Assembly (NCBI RefSeq): GCF_004006315.1
Contig: NZ_CP026530.1
Location: 1,044,501-1,108,500, forward strand
From: Nautilia sp. PV-1
GTDB lineage: Bacteria > Campylobacterota > Campylobacteria > Campylobacterales > Nautiliaceae
DNA: 64,000 nt
Reading direction: 5' to 3'
Shown here: piece by piece, positions 35,832-45,194 of the stretch
Position numbering within the stretch: position 1 is the stretch's first letter
How the letters are laid out: every line of letters begins with the position of its first letter
The notes under the pieces: generated by a model
Database searches by the model: none
The model's input: the letters and a program-made list of their open reading frames with translations, nothing else
What the model was told of the DNA's origin: nothing
Position numbers and translations under genes: made by a program

Positions 35832-37538
35832 TTAATATTTTCTTTCAGCCGGTTCGTAAATACTTAAATCGACTTCACCTTTTTCATATTTAAAGCTTCC
35901 GTCGCTGCTTTTAGTTATCATTGAGTGATATAAAAAGTTTTTATCGTCTCTTTTCGGATAATCGTCCCTGTAAAAAGTGCCTCTTGATTCTTTTCTTTCT
36001 AATGACGCATAAGCAAGTACATCTGCAATTTCAAGTAAATTATAAAATTCAAGCAAACTTTGTAAATCAGTATTGAATACTTTTGATTTATCCTCTACGG
36101 CAAGATTTTTATGGGCTCTTTCAATAAGATTTTTAAGTTTTTCATAACCTTCCTGCATCTCTTTTTCATTCTTAAACACACCGAAATGTCTAAACATAAT
36201 TTCTCCGAGCTCATCTCTAAGATCACCTAACGTTTCTTTGCTTTTTCTGTCAAACAGTTCTTGTATAAATTTTACGTCTTCTTCTAATTTAGATACACCG
36301 CCTTTTGCAAAGTCCGTACCTTCTGCATATCTTACAGCTTCTTTTCCTGCCACATGACCGAATACAACAATATCAAGAAGCGAGTTTCCTCCTAGTCTGT
36401 TTGCACCGTGAACGCTTACGCACTGAGCTTCTCCTGCTGCGTAAATACCGGCAATAGGAGTTTCACATCTTACATTAGTATGAATTCCGCCCATTGCATA
36501 GTGAGCAGTCGGCTTAATAGGAATAGGCTCTTTTATAGGATCGATACCTTCAAAATCAATAGTCAGTTCTCTAATTTGCGGAAGTCTTGATTTGATTTTT
36601 TCTTCACCGAGATGAGTAAGGTCAAGATGTACGTATTCTCTTCCTTCTTCGTCTTTAAATCCTCTGCCTTCTCTGATTTCGGTCATAATACTTCTTGAAA
36701 CCAAATCTCTAGGCCCAAGCTCCATTTTTTCAGGAGCGTATTTACTCATAAATCTTTCGCCTTTATTGTTTAAAAGATGTCCGCCTTCTCCTCTGGCCGC
36801 TTCAGATACCAGAATCGCCGATTTTCTGAGTCCTGTAGGGTGAAATTGTAAAAATTCCATATCTTTTAAAGGAAGCCCCGCTCTAAGCGCAGCAGCCGTA
36901 CCGTCTCCGGTACATCCTAAAGCATTAGAAGTATACCCCCAATAAATTCTGCTGTGCCCTCCGGTAGCCAGGATAACGGCTTTGGCATGAATAAACTGAA
37001 TATCTCCCGTTGCAATGTTTATTGCCGTAACACCCTGAAGTCTCTCTCCGTCATGCACAAGATTTAACATAAACCATTCATTTAAAAACTTAATATCGTG
37101 TTTTATACATTGTTCATAAAGAGTATGAAGCATAACATGTCCCATTTTATCGGCACTGTAACATGTTCTGTCTTTACTTGCCCCTCCGAACGGTCTTTGA
37201 GCAATTTTTCCGTTGTTTAATCTGCTGAAAGGAACTCCCATATGTTCCATTTCCCTAATAATTCTAGGAGCTTCAAAACACATGTATTTAACTGCTTTTT
37301 GATCAGCAAGATAATCGCTTCCTTTTACAGTATCGAATGTATGAAGCTCTTCACTGTCAGTCGGGTCTACATTAGCAAGTGCGGCATTAACACCACCCTG
37401 AGCAGCTCCCGTGTGGCTTCTTGTTGGATAAACTTTTGTAAGTACCGCAATTTCCATTCCTTTGGCTTCCTCTGCCGCGCTTAATGCGGCATAAAGTCCG
37501 GCACCGCCAGCACCGACAATTAAAACATCAACTTTCAT
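35832..37538 (-). CDS. sdhA: Succinate dehydrogenase/fumarate reductase flavoprotein subunit
   Basis: A 568-residue flavoprotein. The N-terminal FAD-binding VDVLIVGAGGAGLYAALSAA is followed by the covalent-FAD histidine H42 in PTRSHTGAAQGG; the active-site segments QFHPTGL, PTAHYAMGGIHT and HGANRLGGNSLLDIVVFG are intact. There is no twin-arginine signal, so the enzyme is cytoplasmic, unlike Campylobacter's periplasmic MfrA. It interconverts succinate and fumarate; in an autotroph it would run as fumarate reductase in the reverse TCA cycle. Its gene is followed by a palindromic repeat and an antisense tRNA before sdhB. Confidence 0.94.
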   Translation of the reverse strand: MKVDVLIVGAGGAGLYAALSAAEEAKGMEIAVLTKVYPTRSHTGAAQGGVNAALANVDPTDSEELHTFDTVKGSDYLADQKAVKYMCFEAPRIIREMEHMGVPFSRLNNGKIAQRPFGGASKDRTCYSADKMGHVMLHTLYEQCIKHDIKFLNEWFMLNLVHDGERLQGVTAINIATGDIQFIHAKAVILATGGHSRIYWGYTSNALGCTGDGTAAALRAGLPLKDMEFLQFHPTGLRKSAILVSEAARGEGGHLLNNKGERFMSKYAPEKMELGPRDLVSRSIMTEIREGRGFKDEEGREYVHLDLTHLGEEKIKSRLPQIRELTIDFEGIDPIKEPIPIKPTAHYAMGGIHTNVRCETPIAGIYAAGEAQCVSVHGANRLGGNSLLDIVVFGHVAGKEAVRYAEGTDFAKGGVSKLEEDVKFIQELFDRKSKETLGDLRDELGEIMFRHFGVFKNEKEMQEGYEKLKNLIERAHKNLAVEDKSKVFNTDLQSLLEFYNLLEIADVLAYASLERKESRGTFYRDDYPKRDDKNFLYHSMITKSSDGSFKYEKGEVDLSIYEPAERKY

Positions 37539-37631
37539 ATCACTCCTTTAATTTTGTAAATATTTAGTATTATAACGAAAACTTATATTAAATAGGATAA
37601 ATTTTGTGTGAATACTCCTTCAGTGTTACAA

Positions 37632-37659
37632 GCCGTTACAATAACGGCCGTTTAACGGC
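37632..37659. repeat. Tandem GCCGTTA/TAACGGC palindromes
   Basis: GCCGTTA-CAA-TAACGGC (37632-37648) shares its last bases with GCCGTT-T-AACGGC (37647-37659), giving alternating half-sites between the TolC-like gene and sdhA. It may be a terminator or an operator. Confidence 0.6.
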
Positions 37660-37666
37660 AAAGAAA

Positions 37667-38866
37667 TCAAAAAGTAAGTGAGAAATTATTAAGTTTATAA
37701 TACAAGTTTAACAGCAGTTTTTGTTTTTGAAGTTTTAAGATTTGTATATTTAAATACATTGTTTTTTTAGAATTTTGCAAAATCTCAAGGTCAAGTCTGG
37801 TTGCATTTCCGGCTTCTATGGAATCCAGTGTGGAACTTATCAGACTTTCGTATATATTTATGTTGCTTTTATATATTTTTATTTTTTTATTTATAGCATT
37901 AACCTGTCTTATTATACTGTTATATTGATTAATCAAAACTCTTTTTTTATCAGTTATCAAAATTTGGGATTTAAGATAATCAAGTTTTGTTTTTTCTATC
38001 TTATTTAACGCATTAAAACTTATTGGCATATTTATACTGAGTCCGACTCTGTAATAGTCGCTTGAACTGTCCTGCAGTATAGGAGAACTGTCTTTATAAT
38101 CAACTTTTTGCCAGTTTAGTGAAGCATTCAGATTTACACTTAAAAGCTGGTTGCCTATTTGCATTTTATATAGATCTTTTTTTACTTTTTTAAGTCTTTT
38201 TTGCTGTACTAAATCTAGATTGTGATTAATATACCTGTTTATCGGAATAATTCTGAATTGAGGCAGCTTCAACGTATCAATATTAAGTGAGGAAATGTTG
38301 GCAAACGAATATTTTAAGTTGTCTGAATTCATCTGCAGATCTTCTAAATTCAGTTTCAGAGAATTCAGAGTAAGTACAGCATTGTTTAAAAGCGTTGAAT
38401 CTCCTACGCCGTTTAAAAACTCTTCCTTTTTCTTCTGTATATCTATTTTTGCGTTTTTAATGTTTAATTTGATTATTTCTTCATTAATAATATTGATTTT
38501 ATAGTCATACGCCAAATCGAGAGCCTGTTTTATAAGCTCTCTTCTTTGAAGCTCGACATTGCCTAAATTATAACTTTTTGCGTTTTTGGCATATTTTATC
38601 GAATAATATATCGCTCCTGATTTAAAAATAGGCTGATTTACCGATATGCTGAACGTCTTTGTAGTGGTAATCGTGCCGATGCTGTTGTCTTTGGAATATG
38701 AATACTGCAGCATTAAAGGATTTACCCATGATTTTTCGGTATCTTTACTGTCCTGAATTGAATATTGTTTATCGTAATTAAGCTCCTGTTTTTTTAAATC
38801 GTTTAACAGAGTGTTTCCAAATAAAAACATTGGAAAAATTAACAGTGCGAATTTAGTAATTTTCAA
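37667..38866 (-). CDS. TolC-family outer membrane efflux protein
   Basis: A 399-residue protein with a signal peptide (MKITKFALLIFPMFLFGN) and long alternating helical stretches characteristic of TolC/OMF proteins; SWVNPLMLQYSYSKD and FSISVNQPIFKSGAIYYSIKYAK fit the first beta/helix unit, and YRVGLSINMPIS...NKIEKTKLDYLKSQI the second. Outer-membrane channels of this type work with RND, MFS or ABC pumps, none of which lie nearby. It starts 14 bases after argD and may be cotranscribed. Confidence 0.85.
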   Translation of the reverse strand: MKITKFALLIFPMFLFGNTLLNDLKKQELNYDKQYSIQDSKDTEKSWVNPLMLQYSYSKDNSIGTITTTKTFSISVNQPIFKSGAIYYSIKYAKNAKSYNLGNVELQRRELIKQALDLAYDYKINIINEEIIKLNIKNAKIDIQKKKEEFLNGVGDSTLLNNAVLTLNSLKLNLEDLQMNSDNLKYSFANISSLNIDTLKLPQFRIIPINRYINHNLDLVQQKRLKKVKKDLYKMQIGNQLLSVNLNASLNWQKVDYKDSSPILQDSSSDYYRVGLSINMPISFNALNKIEKTKLDYLKSQILITDKKRVLINQYNSIIRQVNAINKKIKIYKSNINIYESLISSTLDSIEAGNATRLDLEILQNSKKTMYLNIQILKLQKQKLLLNLYYKLNNFSLTF

Positions 38867-38880
38867 ACCTCTTCTCCGTT

Positions 38881-40041
38881 TTATATTTTATTTATTGCGT
38901 CTTTCAATCTGTCAAAACCTTCATCAATCTCCTCTTTGGAAATAGTCAGAGGAGGCAAAAATCTTACGGATTTATCGCCGGCTTTTAAAACAAGCAGTCT
39001 ATTTTCAAATGCCAATTTCACTATATCGTCTCTGATTTGAGAGTTTTTCGCCCTGAGTGCTCTCATTAACCCGTATCCGCTGACCCCGTCAAATATATCG
39101 GGATACTCTTTTGCCATTTCAAGCATTTTATTTTCAAAATATTCAATCGTCGAATCCAGCTTTCCGTTTCTTTTTTCTTCATCAAGTATTTTTATAACCT
39201 CCAAAGCGGCGCTTGTAGCCAGATAATTACCTCCGAATGTACTACCGTGGTCTCCAGGCTTTAAAACGTCAGTATGAGATGTTAATACCGCACCGATCGG
39301 AACTCCGCCACCCAGACCTTTTGCCATGGTGACAATATCAGGTTTTATACCGTATAAGTTGCTTGCTAGAAATTCCCCCGTTCTGTAAATTCCCGTTTGA
39401 ACTTCATCTACGATCAGCAGAATATCTTTTTCTTTTAAAAACTCTGAGAGTTTTTTAATTTCGTCTTTGTCAAAAGGATTAACTCCTCCTTCACCCTGTA
39501 TCAGTTCTATCATTACGGCAACTGTTTTATCATCAATTTTGTTGGCAATATCAGCTATGTCTTTTGCATACGTAAAGCCGTCCGGAAAAGGTCCGAAATA
39601 CTGATGAAACTTCGGCTGTCCCGTAGCCTTTAAGGTTGAAATTGTTCTTCCGTGAAACGAATTTTCAAGCGTAATTACTTTATATCTTTTAATTTCTCCG
39701 TTAACTTCGCCGTATTTTCTTGCAATTTTAAGTGCGGTTTCATTTGCTTCGGCTCCGCTGTTGCAGAAAAACACCCCTCCTTTTATACCGCTTTTGTTTA
39801 CAATTTCTCTGGCAAGCTCCTCTTGCGGTTTTATTCTATATAAATTGGATATATGGATTATGTTTTTCGCCTGGTCGCAAATAACATGCGAAAGTCTCTC
39901 ATTGCCGTGTCCGACGCTTACAACTCCGATACCGCTGGTAAAATCAATATAATTGTCGCCTTTGTCATCCCAGAGTGTCGCATTATGTCCTTTTTGAAAA
40001 GATATATCAAATCTGGAATATGTATTTAACAGATACTGCAT
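38881..40041 (-). CDS. argD: Acetylornithine aminotransferase
   Basis: A 386-residue fold-type I aminotransferase. Motifs are DDKGDNYIDFTSGIGVVSVGH, FCNSGAEANETALKIARK, VDEVQTGIYRTG (PLP Asp) and the PLP lysine in TMAKGLGGGVPIGA. ArgD acts in arginine synthesis and often also as succinyl-diaminopimelate aminotransferase in lysine synthesis, where lysA in this window would finish the pathway. It follows a hypothetical gene by 9 bases. Confidence 0.93.
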   Translation of the reverse strand: MQYLLNTYSRFDISFQKGHNATLWDDKGDNYIDFTSGIGVVSVGHGNERLSHVICDQAKNIIHISNLYRIKPQEELAREIVNKSGIKGGVFFCNSGAEANETALKIARKYGEVNGEIKRYKVITLENSFHGRTISTLKATGQPKFHQYFGPFPDGFTYAKDIADIANKIDDKTVAVMIELIQGEGGVNPFDKDEIKKLSEFLKEKDILLIVDEVQTGIYRTGEFLASNLYGIKPDIVTMAKGLGGGVPIGAVLTSHTDVLKPGDHGSTFGGNYLATSAALEVIKILDEEKRNGKLDSTIEYFENKMLEMAKEYPDIFDGVSGYGLMRALRAKNSQIRDDIVKLAFENRLLVLKAGDKSVRFLPPLTISKEEIDEGFDRLKDAINKI

Positions 40042-40050
40042 TAATTCTCC

Positions 40051-40557
40051 TTATTCATAAAAATAAAATTCATCATAATAGGATATGTCTTTTTTTGAAA
40101 ATATACCTATTTTATTGCTAAAAAATCCCATCATCACCAAAAAACTCATTAACGCTTCAAATTCTTCCTCTTCAATTTCTTCGATAATAATACTTATTTT
40201 TTCTGAATTGTCCATTAAATATAAAACACCGCTTATTTCTTCAAGAGTAGTCAGATGTTTTTTGATTTGAGTTTTAACTCTGACTCCTTTTAATACATCT
40301 ACGAAATCTTCAAATTCTTCCGAATCTTCAAGCCTGTCGTCGTATATCTTAAATACATAAGCAAGTCTAGCAAGCAGCAAAGCCAGATCCTTATCGGCTC
40401 TTGGTACGTCAACTTTAGAATGCTCATCGCTGCCGCCTATTACCGCGTAATTTTTAATCAGTTTTTTAGGTTTTGCGTTCCAGTATATAACCAAATCAGA
40501 CTCTTTTAAAAAATTTTCGTCTTTATTGGTGTAATATTCGCCTTTTTTTTCAAACAT
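40051..40557 (-). CDS. Hypothetical acidic protein upstream of argD
   Basis: A 168-residue soluble protein not recognised as any known family. N-terminal FLKESDLVIYWNAKPKKLIKNYAVIGGSDEH looks like a small alpha/beta element; the rest is helical and acidic (EEIEEEEFEALMSFLVMM). No signal peptide or membrane segment. It is 9 bases from argD, so it is likely in the same operon, and its upstream region holds a large low-complexity inverted repeat. Confidence 0.6.
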   Translation of the reverse strand: MFEKKGEYYTNKDENFLKESDLVIYWNAKPKKLIKNYAVIGGSDEHSKVDVPRADKDLALLLARLAYVFKIYDDRLEDSEEFEDFVDVLKGVRVKTQIKKHLTTLEEISGVLYLMDNSEKISIIIEEIEEEEFEALMSFLVMMGFFSNKIGIFSKKDISYYDEFYFYE

Positions 40558-40562
40558 TTTGT

Positions 40563-40716
40563 TCCTTTAAGAGTTATTATGGTTGTTAAGGTTAGTTAAT
40601 TTTATATGTAAAGCTAAATTACATCAATTTAATAAACTTCTGAAACCTAACTAACTTCAAAACTTCTCTAACTTCACTAACCTCAACAACTTAACCAACC
40701 TTATATGTTATAATTC
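40563..40716. repeat. Imperfect inverted low-complexity repeat (GGTTAGTTAA / CTAACCTCAACAAC)
   Basis: The left part GGTTGTTAAGGTTAGTTAA is an imperfect inverted copy of the right part CACTAACCTCAACAACTTAACC, separated by about 70 bases that include more CTAACTT units. It fills the divergent region between the hypothetical gene and the SulP gene and reaches the SulP -10 element. Confidence 0.6.
40706..40714 (+). promoter_or_regulatory. Extended -10 promoter of the SulP gene
   Basis: TGTTATAAT, an extended -10 (TG-N-TATAAT), lies 30 bases before the TTG start codon at 40745. Confidence 0.6.
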
Positions 40717-40744
40717 CGCCTCGAAAAATTTAAAAGGATTATAC

Positions 40745-42244
40745 TTGTTTTCTAAGATATTACAAAATTATAACGCAAAAAATACAAAAAACGAGTTACT
40801 GAGCGGAACAGTCGTGGCAATAGCACTTGTCCCGGAAGCAATTGCATTCAGTATCATAGCCGGAGTTTCTCCTCTTGTAGGTTTATATACCGCATTCATT
40901 TTAGGCCTGATTACAGCTCTTTTCGGAGGAAAACCCGGAATGATAAGCGGCGCTACGGGAAGTGTTGCGGTCGTAATGGTTTCTCTTGTTGCAACACATG
41001 GTGTTGAATATCTTTTCTGGGCGACGGTGCTTGCCGGAATTATTCAGATTCTTGTAGGTGTGTTTAAACTTGCAAAATTTATACGTCTTGTGCCTATGCC
41101 TGTAGTTTACGGATTTGTCAACGGGCTGGCAATCATTATAGCCATGGCACAGTTTCCTATGTTTAAAAATGAAGGTCCTATAATGTATATTCTGGTAGCA
41201 CTGACCATGGCGATTATGTGGTTTTTACCTAAATTCACAAAAGCCATCCCTGCGGGGCTCGGCGCTATAATTGCAGTTACCGCGCTTGTGCTTATATTTA
41301 ACCTTGATACGAAAAAAATAGGAGATTTAGCACACATCAGCGGAAGTTTCCCTCATTTTCACATCCCAGTTGCACCTCTTAATCTTGAGACATTAAAAAT
41401 TATACTTCCGTATGCAATTATTATGGCACTTGTAGGACTTATCGAATCTCTTCTTACTTTAGAGGTTTTAGAAGAAATGAGCGGTGAGAGAGGAAACGGA
41501 AACAAAGAAGCCATAGCGCTTGGAGCCGGAAACGCAACATGCGGACTTTTCGGTGGAATGGCGGGATGTGCAATGATAGGACAGAGTGTAATTAACTACA
41601 CTTCAGGCGGACGAGGAAGACTCAGTGCCGCATTTGCAGCCATACTTTTAATTCTGTTTGTCGTGGCACTAGCAAAATATATAGAACAGATTCCTCTTGC
41701 CGCGCTTGTCGGAATTATGTTTATGGTAAGTATTGCAACATTCGAATGGGCAAGTTTTGACAGACTCAAAAGAATGCCCAAAGAAGACGCGTTCGTTTTA
41801 ATAGCCACAACTCTGATCACAATTTTTACAGACCTTGCGGTGGCTGTAATAAGCGGAGTAATTATATCCGCGCTTGTATTTGCATGGAAACACGCAAAAG
41901 TTTATTTCAAAACAAAAATGGAAGGCGACAGAAAAATATATGAATTCGAAGGCCCTCTATTTTTCGGAAGTGCAAAAAGTTTTATAGAAAGTTTTGATGT
42001 TAAAAACGATCCCGACGAAGTAGTTATGGATTTTAAAAACGTACGTGTTAAAGACTCAAGCGGCGTTGAAGCCATAGACAAAATCACCAAAAAATATCTG
42101 GAAAACGGCAAAAAACTTACAATCAGACACTTAAGTAATGAGTGTAAAAAACTCCTCAAAGTCGCAGGCCCTTACTGCACATACGAAGAAGACGACCCTA
42201 ATTACAAAGTAGCGGTAAATCCGGAAGAGCTTAAACAAAGCTGA
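40745..42244 (+). CDS. SulP-family anion transporter with STAS domain
   Basis: A 499-residue protein starting at TTG, 6 bases after AAAGGA. The membrane part has 10-14 hydrophobic helices with the SulP signature near [25 protein letters not shown] and the second repeat [17 protein letters not shown]; the cytoplasmic STAS domain spans about 410-490 ([17 protein letters not shown]...[19 protein letters not shown]). SulP proteins import sulfate, bicarbonate or other anions. Bicarbonate uptake would suit an autotroph with a carbonic anhydrase at 48.6 kb, but this is inference. Its last 14 bases overlap the convergent priA. Confidence 0.9.
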   Translation: MFSKILQNYNAKNTKNELLSGTVVAIALVPEAIAFSIIAGVSPLVGLYTAFILGLITALFGGKPGMISGATGSVAVVMVSLVATHGVEYLFWATVLAGIIQILVGVFKLAKFIRLVPMPVVYGFVNGLAIIIAMAQFPMFKNEGPIMYILVALTMAIMWFLPKFTKAIPAGLGAIIAVTALVLIFNLDTKKIGDLAHISGSFPHFHIPVAPLNLETLKIILPYAIIMALVGLIESLLTLEVLEEMSGERGNGNKEAIALGAGNATCGLFGGMAGCAMIGQSVINYTSGGRGRLSAAFAAILLILFVVALAKYIEQIPLAALVGIMFMVSIATFEWASFDRLKRMPKEDAFVLIATTLITIFTDLAVAVISGVIISALVFAWKHAKVYFKTKMEGDRKIYEFEGPLFFGSAKSFIESFDVKNDPDEVVMDFKNVRVKDSSGVEAIDKITKKYLENGKKLTIRHLSNECKKLLKVAGPYCTYEEDDPNYKVAVNPEELKQS

Positions 42245-44057
42245 CCGGATCCACATCCAATTTCATTTCATTAATATCCACACACGGATATATGATTTTA
42301 TGAAGGTTTTTGCCTTTAAGCAGTACCTGATATCGGTATATATTTTTGATTTTGAATATGGGAGCTTCACCGAATCCAACAATTTCAGGCCTGTTGCCAA
42401 GACAGAGTAAAAACCTATCCATTTTTTCTTTGGCTTTTATTTTGTCTTTGTCCTGAAATTCTATTTTTATAAGTCTGTTAAACGGAGGGTATCCGAGATC
42501 TTTTCTGTTTTGTATCTCTTCTTCATAAAATTCCTCATAGCTTCTGTCAAAAAATTCGGGATTCAGCGTCTGAATAATGACCTCTCCGTCTTCTTTTCTT
42601 CCGGCTCTACCTTCGACCTGGCGTGCCAGGGCAAACGCCCTCTCCCCTGCTCTGTAATCTGCACTGTTAAGCACAAAATCTATATCAAGCACGATTGAGA
42701 GCGCAACATCCGGATAATCATGGCCTTTACTGAGCATCTGCGTACCTATTAAAATATCTATTTCTTTATTGGCAAATCTTTTAAGAAGTTTATCAACTCT
42801 GGATTTGGAAGTAATAACGTCCCTGTCAAATTTTTCTATAACGGCATCCGGAAAAATTCCTTTTAAAACTTCCAAAAATTCACTCGTACCCATTCTTTCG
42901 TTTATAAACTCATCACTTCCGCAATATTCACAGCTTGATGGAATATGCATACTGTAATTGCAGTAATGACAGACAAGCGCCCTTTTATTTTTATGTACAC
43001 TCATAGCAACATCACAGTGTTTACATTTTACCGCCTTGCCGCACTCGGCACATATCATATATTTAAAATTCGCGCGTGTCGGAAGGAATATTATTACCTG
43101 TTTATGATTTTCAACAGTGTTTTTTATTTTCTGTATGGTAAAATCATCAAAACTGTTTCTGAAATATCTTGTTTTTTTAGTATTGTAAAACGTTCCCTTT
43201 AACCTGAAATGAGGAAATTTATAAAGATCACTGATTAGAGGTGTCGCACTTCCGAGTACCACTTTGGCATTGTAAACCTTACCGAAATATACTGCCAGAT
43301 CTTTTGCGTTGTATTTTGGAGTCTGTTCACTTTTATAGCTGTCGTCATGTTCTTCGTCGACAATTATCAACCCAAGATTTTCAAGAGGTAAAAACAAAGC
43401 ACTCCTGGCACCCGCCACAATTTTAATCTCACCTTTTGCTATTGAGGAGAGGATTTGCTGTTTTTTCTTTTTGGTTATTTTACTGTGCCATATGGCAAGG
43501 GCTTCTCCAAAATATTTTTTAAGTCTTTTTTCCATCTGTGAGGTTATGGCAATTTCAGGCAGTAAAAAAAGTGCCTGTTTGCCGCTATTTAATACTTCTT
43601 CAATTAATTTAATATATATTTCCGTCTTACCGCTTCCGGTATCTCCGAAAAGTACTGATACATCGTTTTTTCTTAAAAACTCCAATGCTTCTCGTTGTTT
43701 ATTTGTCAACTCAATATCAGTATTTATTTCAACATTTTCATTAATTCTCCATTCTCCATTATGGTTGGTTGGGTAGGTTCTCCATTCATAAAACAGTCCC
43801 GCTGCTTCACCTACAGGAGCAAAATAATATTTGGAAATAAAATCTATGATTTTTTGTTTTTTAGTAGAAAAAGAAAACACTTTAGATATAACATCTTTAC
43901 AATCAAAATCAGGCTTTTTGACTTCTTTTATCACATATCCCAAAGCTTCTCTATTTCTGACTTCAATTTCAACAACATCACCGATATTTAAATCTTTTTC
44001 CGACTGGTAAGTAAAAGTATTCGGAGTATTAATAATCGCTATATCGTAGTATTTCAT
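42231..44057 (-). CDS. priA: Primosomal replication restart helicase PriA
   Basis: A 608-residue PriA, shorter than E. coli PriA (732). Walker A is GDTGSGKTE (138-146), the helicase DEEH box is VDEEHDDSY, and the eight zinc cysteines appear as [13 protein letters not shown] and CHYCNYSM...CEYCG. PriA reloads the replisome at stalled forks. Residues about 91-107 ([17 protein letters not shown]) are encoded by a low-complexity repeat of the type found between genes elsewhere in the window. It overlaps the upstream pilin by 4 bases. Confidence 0.93.
   Translation of the reverse strand: MKYYDIAIINTPNTFTYQSEKDLNIGDVVEIEVRNREALGYVIKEVKKPDFDCKDVISKVFSFSTKKQKIIDFISKYYFAPVGEAAGLFYEWRTYPTNHNGEWRINENVEINTDIELTNKQREALEFLRKNDVSVLFGDTGSGKTEIYIKLIEEVLNSGKQALFLLPEIAITSQMEKRLKKYFGEALAIWHSKITKKKKQQILSSIAKGEIKIVAGARSALFLPLENLGLIIVDEEHDDSYKSEQTPKYNAKDLAVYFGKVYNAKVVLGSATPLISDLYKFPHFRLKGTFYNTKKTRYFRNSFDDFTIQKIKNTVENHKQVIIFLPTRANFKYMICAECGKAVKCKHCDVAMSVHKNKRALVCHYCNYSMHIPSSCEYCGSDEFINERMGTSEFLEVLKGIFPDAVIEKFDRDVITSKSRVDKLLKRFANKEIDILIGTQMLSKGHDYPDVALSIVLDIDFVLNSADYRAGERAFALARQVEGRAGRKEDGEVIIQTLNPEFFDRSYEEFYEEEIQNRKDLGYPPFNRLIKIEFQDKDKIKAKEKMDRFLLCLGNRPEIVGFGEAPIFKIKNIYRYQVLLKGKNLHKIIYPCVDINEMKLDVDPVSFV
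43738..43790. repeat. Low-complexity repeat inside the priA reading frame
   Basis: ATTAATTCTCCATTCTCC is followed by a GGTTGGTTGGGTAGG stretch and CTCCATTC; it combines both repeat types of the window (GAGAAT and CTAACC families) and is read in frame by priA. Confidence 0.6.
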
Positions 44058-44473
44058 TCACCTATAACACTACAACCTGATACACATGAAAATTTACAGT
44101 TATTAGACGTATTATTGTCATAATGAAAAGTAATTACAGTATTTCCTCCGTCAAGCGAAACATTATAATCCGTTCCGTTACCGTCCCATTTTACAGTTCC
44201 GCTGTTTTGCTTAATAGGATAAGTCAAAATCCCTTCAAAAAGCTGTCCGTCAGTTGTAGAAGTTTCCAATGTAGGACATACATCATTACCTTCCATTACG
44301 TTTTTACCGTATTTAGTCGATATTGCAGTACGTATAGTAGCTACGTCTGTTTTTACTTTTGCAATCTCGGCATCGCTTACACCGCTAAACAATCTCGGGA
44401 TTGCAACTCCGGCAAGTATTCCAATTACAACTATAACAAAAATTAATTCAAGCATCGTAAAAGATTTTCTCAT
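44054..44473 (-). CDS. Type IV prepilin-like protein (pilin 1)
   Basis: A 139-residue protein with a class III signal: [21 protein letters not shown] at +5 and a hydrophobic helix. The residue before the cleavage site is Ser rather than the usual Gly/Ala. The mature part has C-terminal Cys clusters ([16 protein letters not shown]) that could form a disulfide loop. It resembles GspG/ComGC-type pseudopilins. It is coupled to priA by a 4-base overlap. Confidence 0.85.
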   Translation of the reverse strand: MRKSFTMLELIFVIVVIGILAGVAIPRLFSGVSDAEIAKVKTDVATIRTAISTKYGKNVMEGNDVCPTLETSTTDGQLFEGILTYPIKQNSGTVKWDGNGTDYNVSLDGGNTVITFHYDNNTSNNCKFSCVSGCSVIGE

Positions 44474-44489
44474 ATTTAACCTTCCAATT

Positions 44490-44520
44490 ATATGAAAATA
44501 AGAGCAAAAGCTCTTATTTT
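44490..44520 (-). terminator. Intrinsic terminator after pilin 2
   Basis: An 11-bp perfect stem, AAAATAAGAGC (44495-44505) / GCTCTTATTTT (44510-44520), with loop AAAA. It directly follows the pilin at 44522, so that gene can be a monocistronic unit. The core AAGAGC-AAAA-GCTCTT is identical to that at 33840-33855. Confidence 0.8.
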
Positions 44521-44521
44521 A

Positions 44522-45061
44522 TTATCTTAAGATTGTTCCTGTTTCACCATTGCTAAATGTTGCTGTAGTAGAAGTAGCATTGATATCAGTTGTATTATTA
44601 TCACCTAAAGTAACTGTACCAGTAGAAGTTTGTCTTATTAAGATAAATTTAGGTGCTTGATTTGCATTCCCATCTATACAAGCAATAAAATAATCTTTAC
44701 CTGCAACATTTTTATCAGCAGTACCAACAATTTGATAATCAGTAGTACTATTACAATCTGATAAATCCATATTTTTAATTTCTTTTGGCATATCAATGTA
44801 TTTTGTTAAATTACCATCTGGATTTGTATCTTTGTCATATTGTAAAGCTGTATATGCAATATCACCATCGTGTCCGCCACTAATAGACTCACTCCATAAT
44901 GTTGGTGCTACAGTTCTGTTTAATGTACCGACAAATGATTTAAGATTACCTTCATGTGCCTGTTGAGCAACACCTAAAAATTTCGGCAATGCAACTGCTG
45001 CTAAAATACCTAAGATTACAATAACGAAAATCAGTTCAATCATCGTAAATGCTTTTTTCAT
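44522..45061 (-). CDS. Type IV prepilin-like protein, likely major pilin (pilin 2)
   Basis: A 179-residue prepilin: MKKA-FTMIELIFVIVILGILAAVALPKF with A before the cleavage site and E at +5. The mature C-terminal domain has paired Cys (DCNSTTDY..FIACIDG) and a Thr-rich tail. It has its own promoter (45089-45119) and a strong terminator, which fits high expression. Codon choice is noticeably more A/T-ending than in nearby genes. The segment HEGNLKSFVGTLNRTVAPTLWSESIS is shared with pilin 3, so the two are paralogues. Confidence 0.87.
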   Translation of the reverse strand: MKKAFTMIELIFVIVILGILAAVALPKFLGVAQQAHEGNLKSFVGTLNRTVAPTLWSESISGGHDGDIAYTALQYDKDTNPDGNLTKYIDMPKEIKNMDLSDCNSTTDYQIVGTADKNVAGKDYFIACIDGNANQAPKFILIRQTSTGTVTLGDNNTTDINATSTTATFSNGETGTILR

Positions 45062-45088
45062 TTAAACTCCTTTAATTTATTTATTACA

Positions 45089-45119
45089 ATTATATCATAT
45101 AAAATTAAAAATTTGTCAA
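45089..45119 (-). promoter_or_regulatory. Promoter of pilin 2
   Basis: On the minus strand TTGACA (45119-45114) and TATAAT (45094-45089), 19 bases apart, with an extended TGA before the -10; the ATG follows a GGAG site. Confidence 0.65.
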
Positions 45120-45194
45120 TTATTTGTTACTTATTTAACTTTTATTTAATAAATATCATTTTTATGTCACATAATATTCATTTTAATATTATTT

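Noticed and set aside
40563-40716. CRISPR array
   Set aside because: The units vary, are inverted rather than direct, and have no regular spacers.
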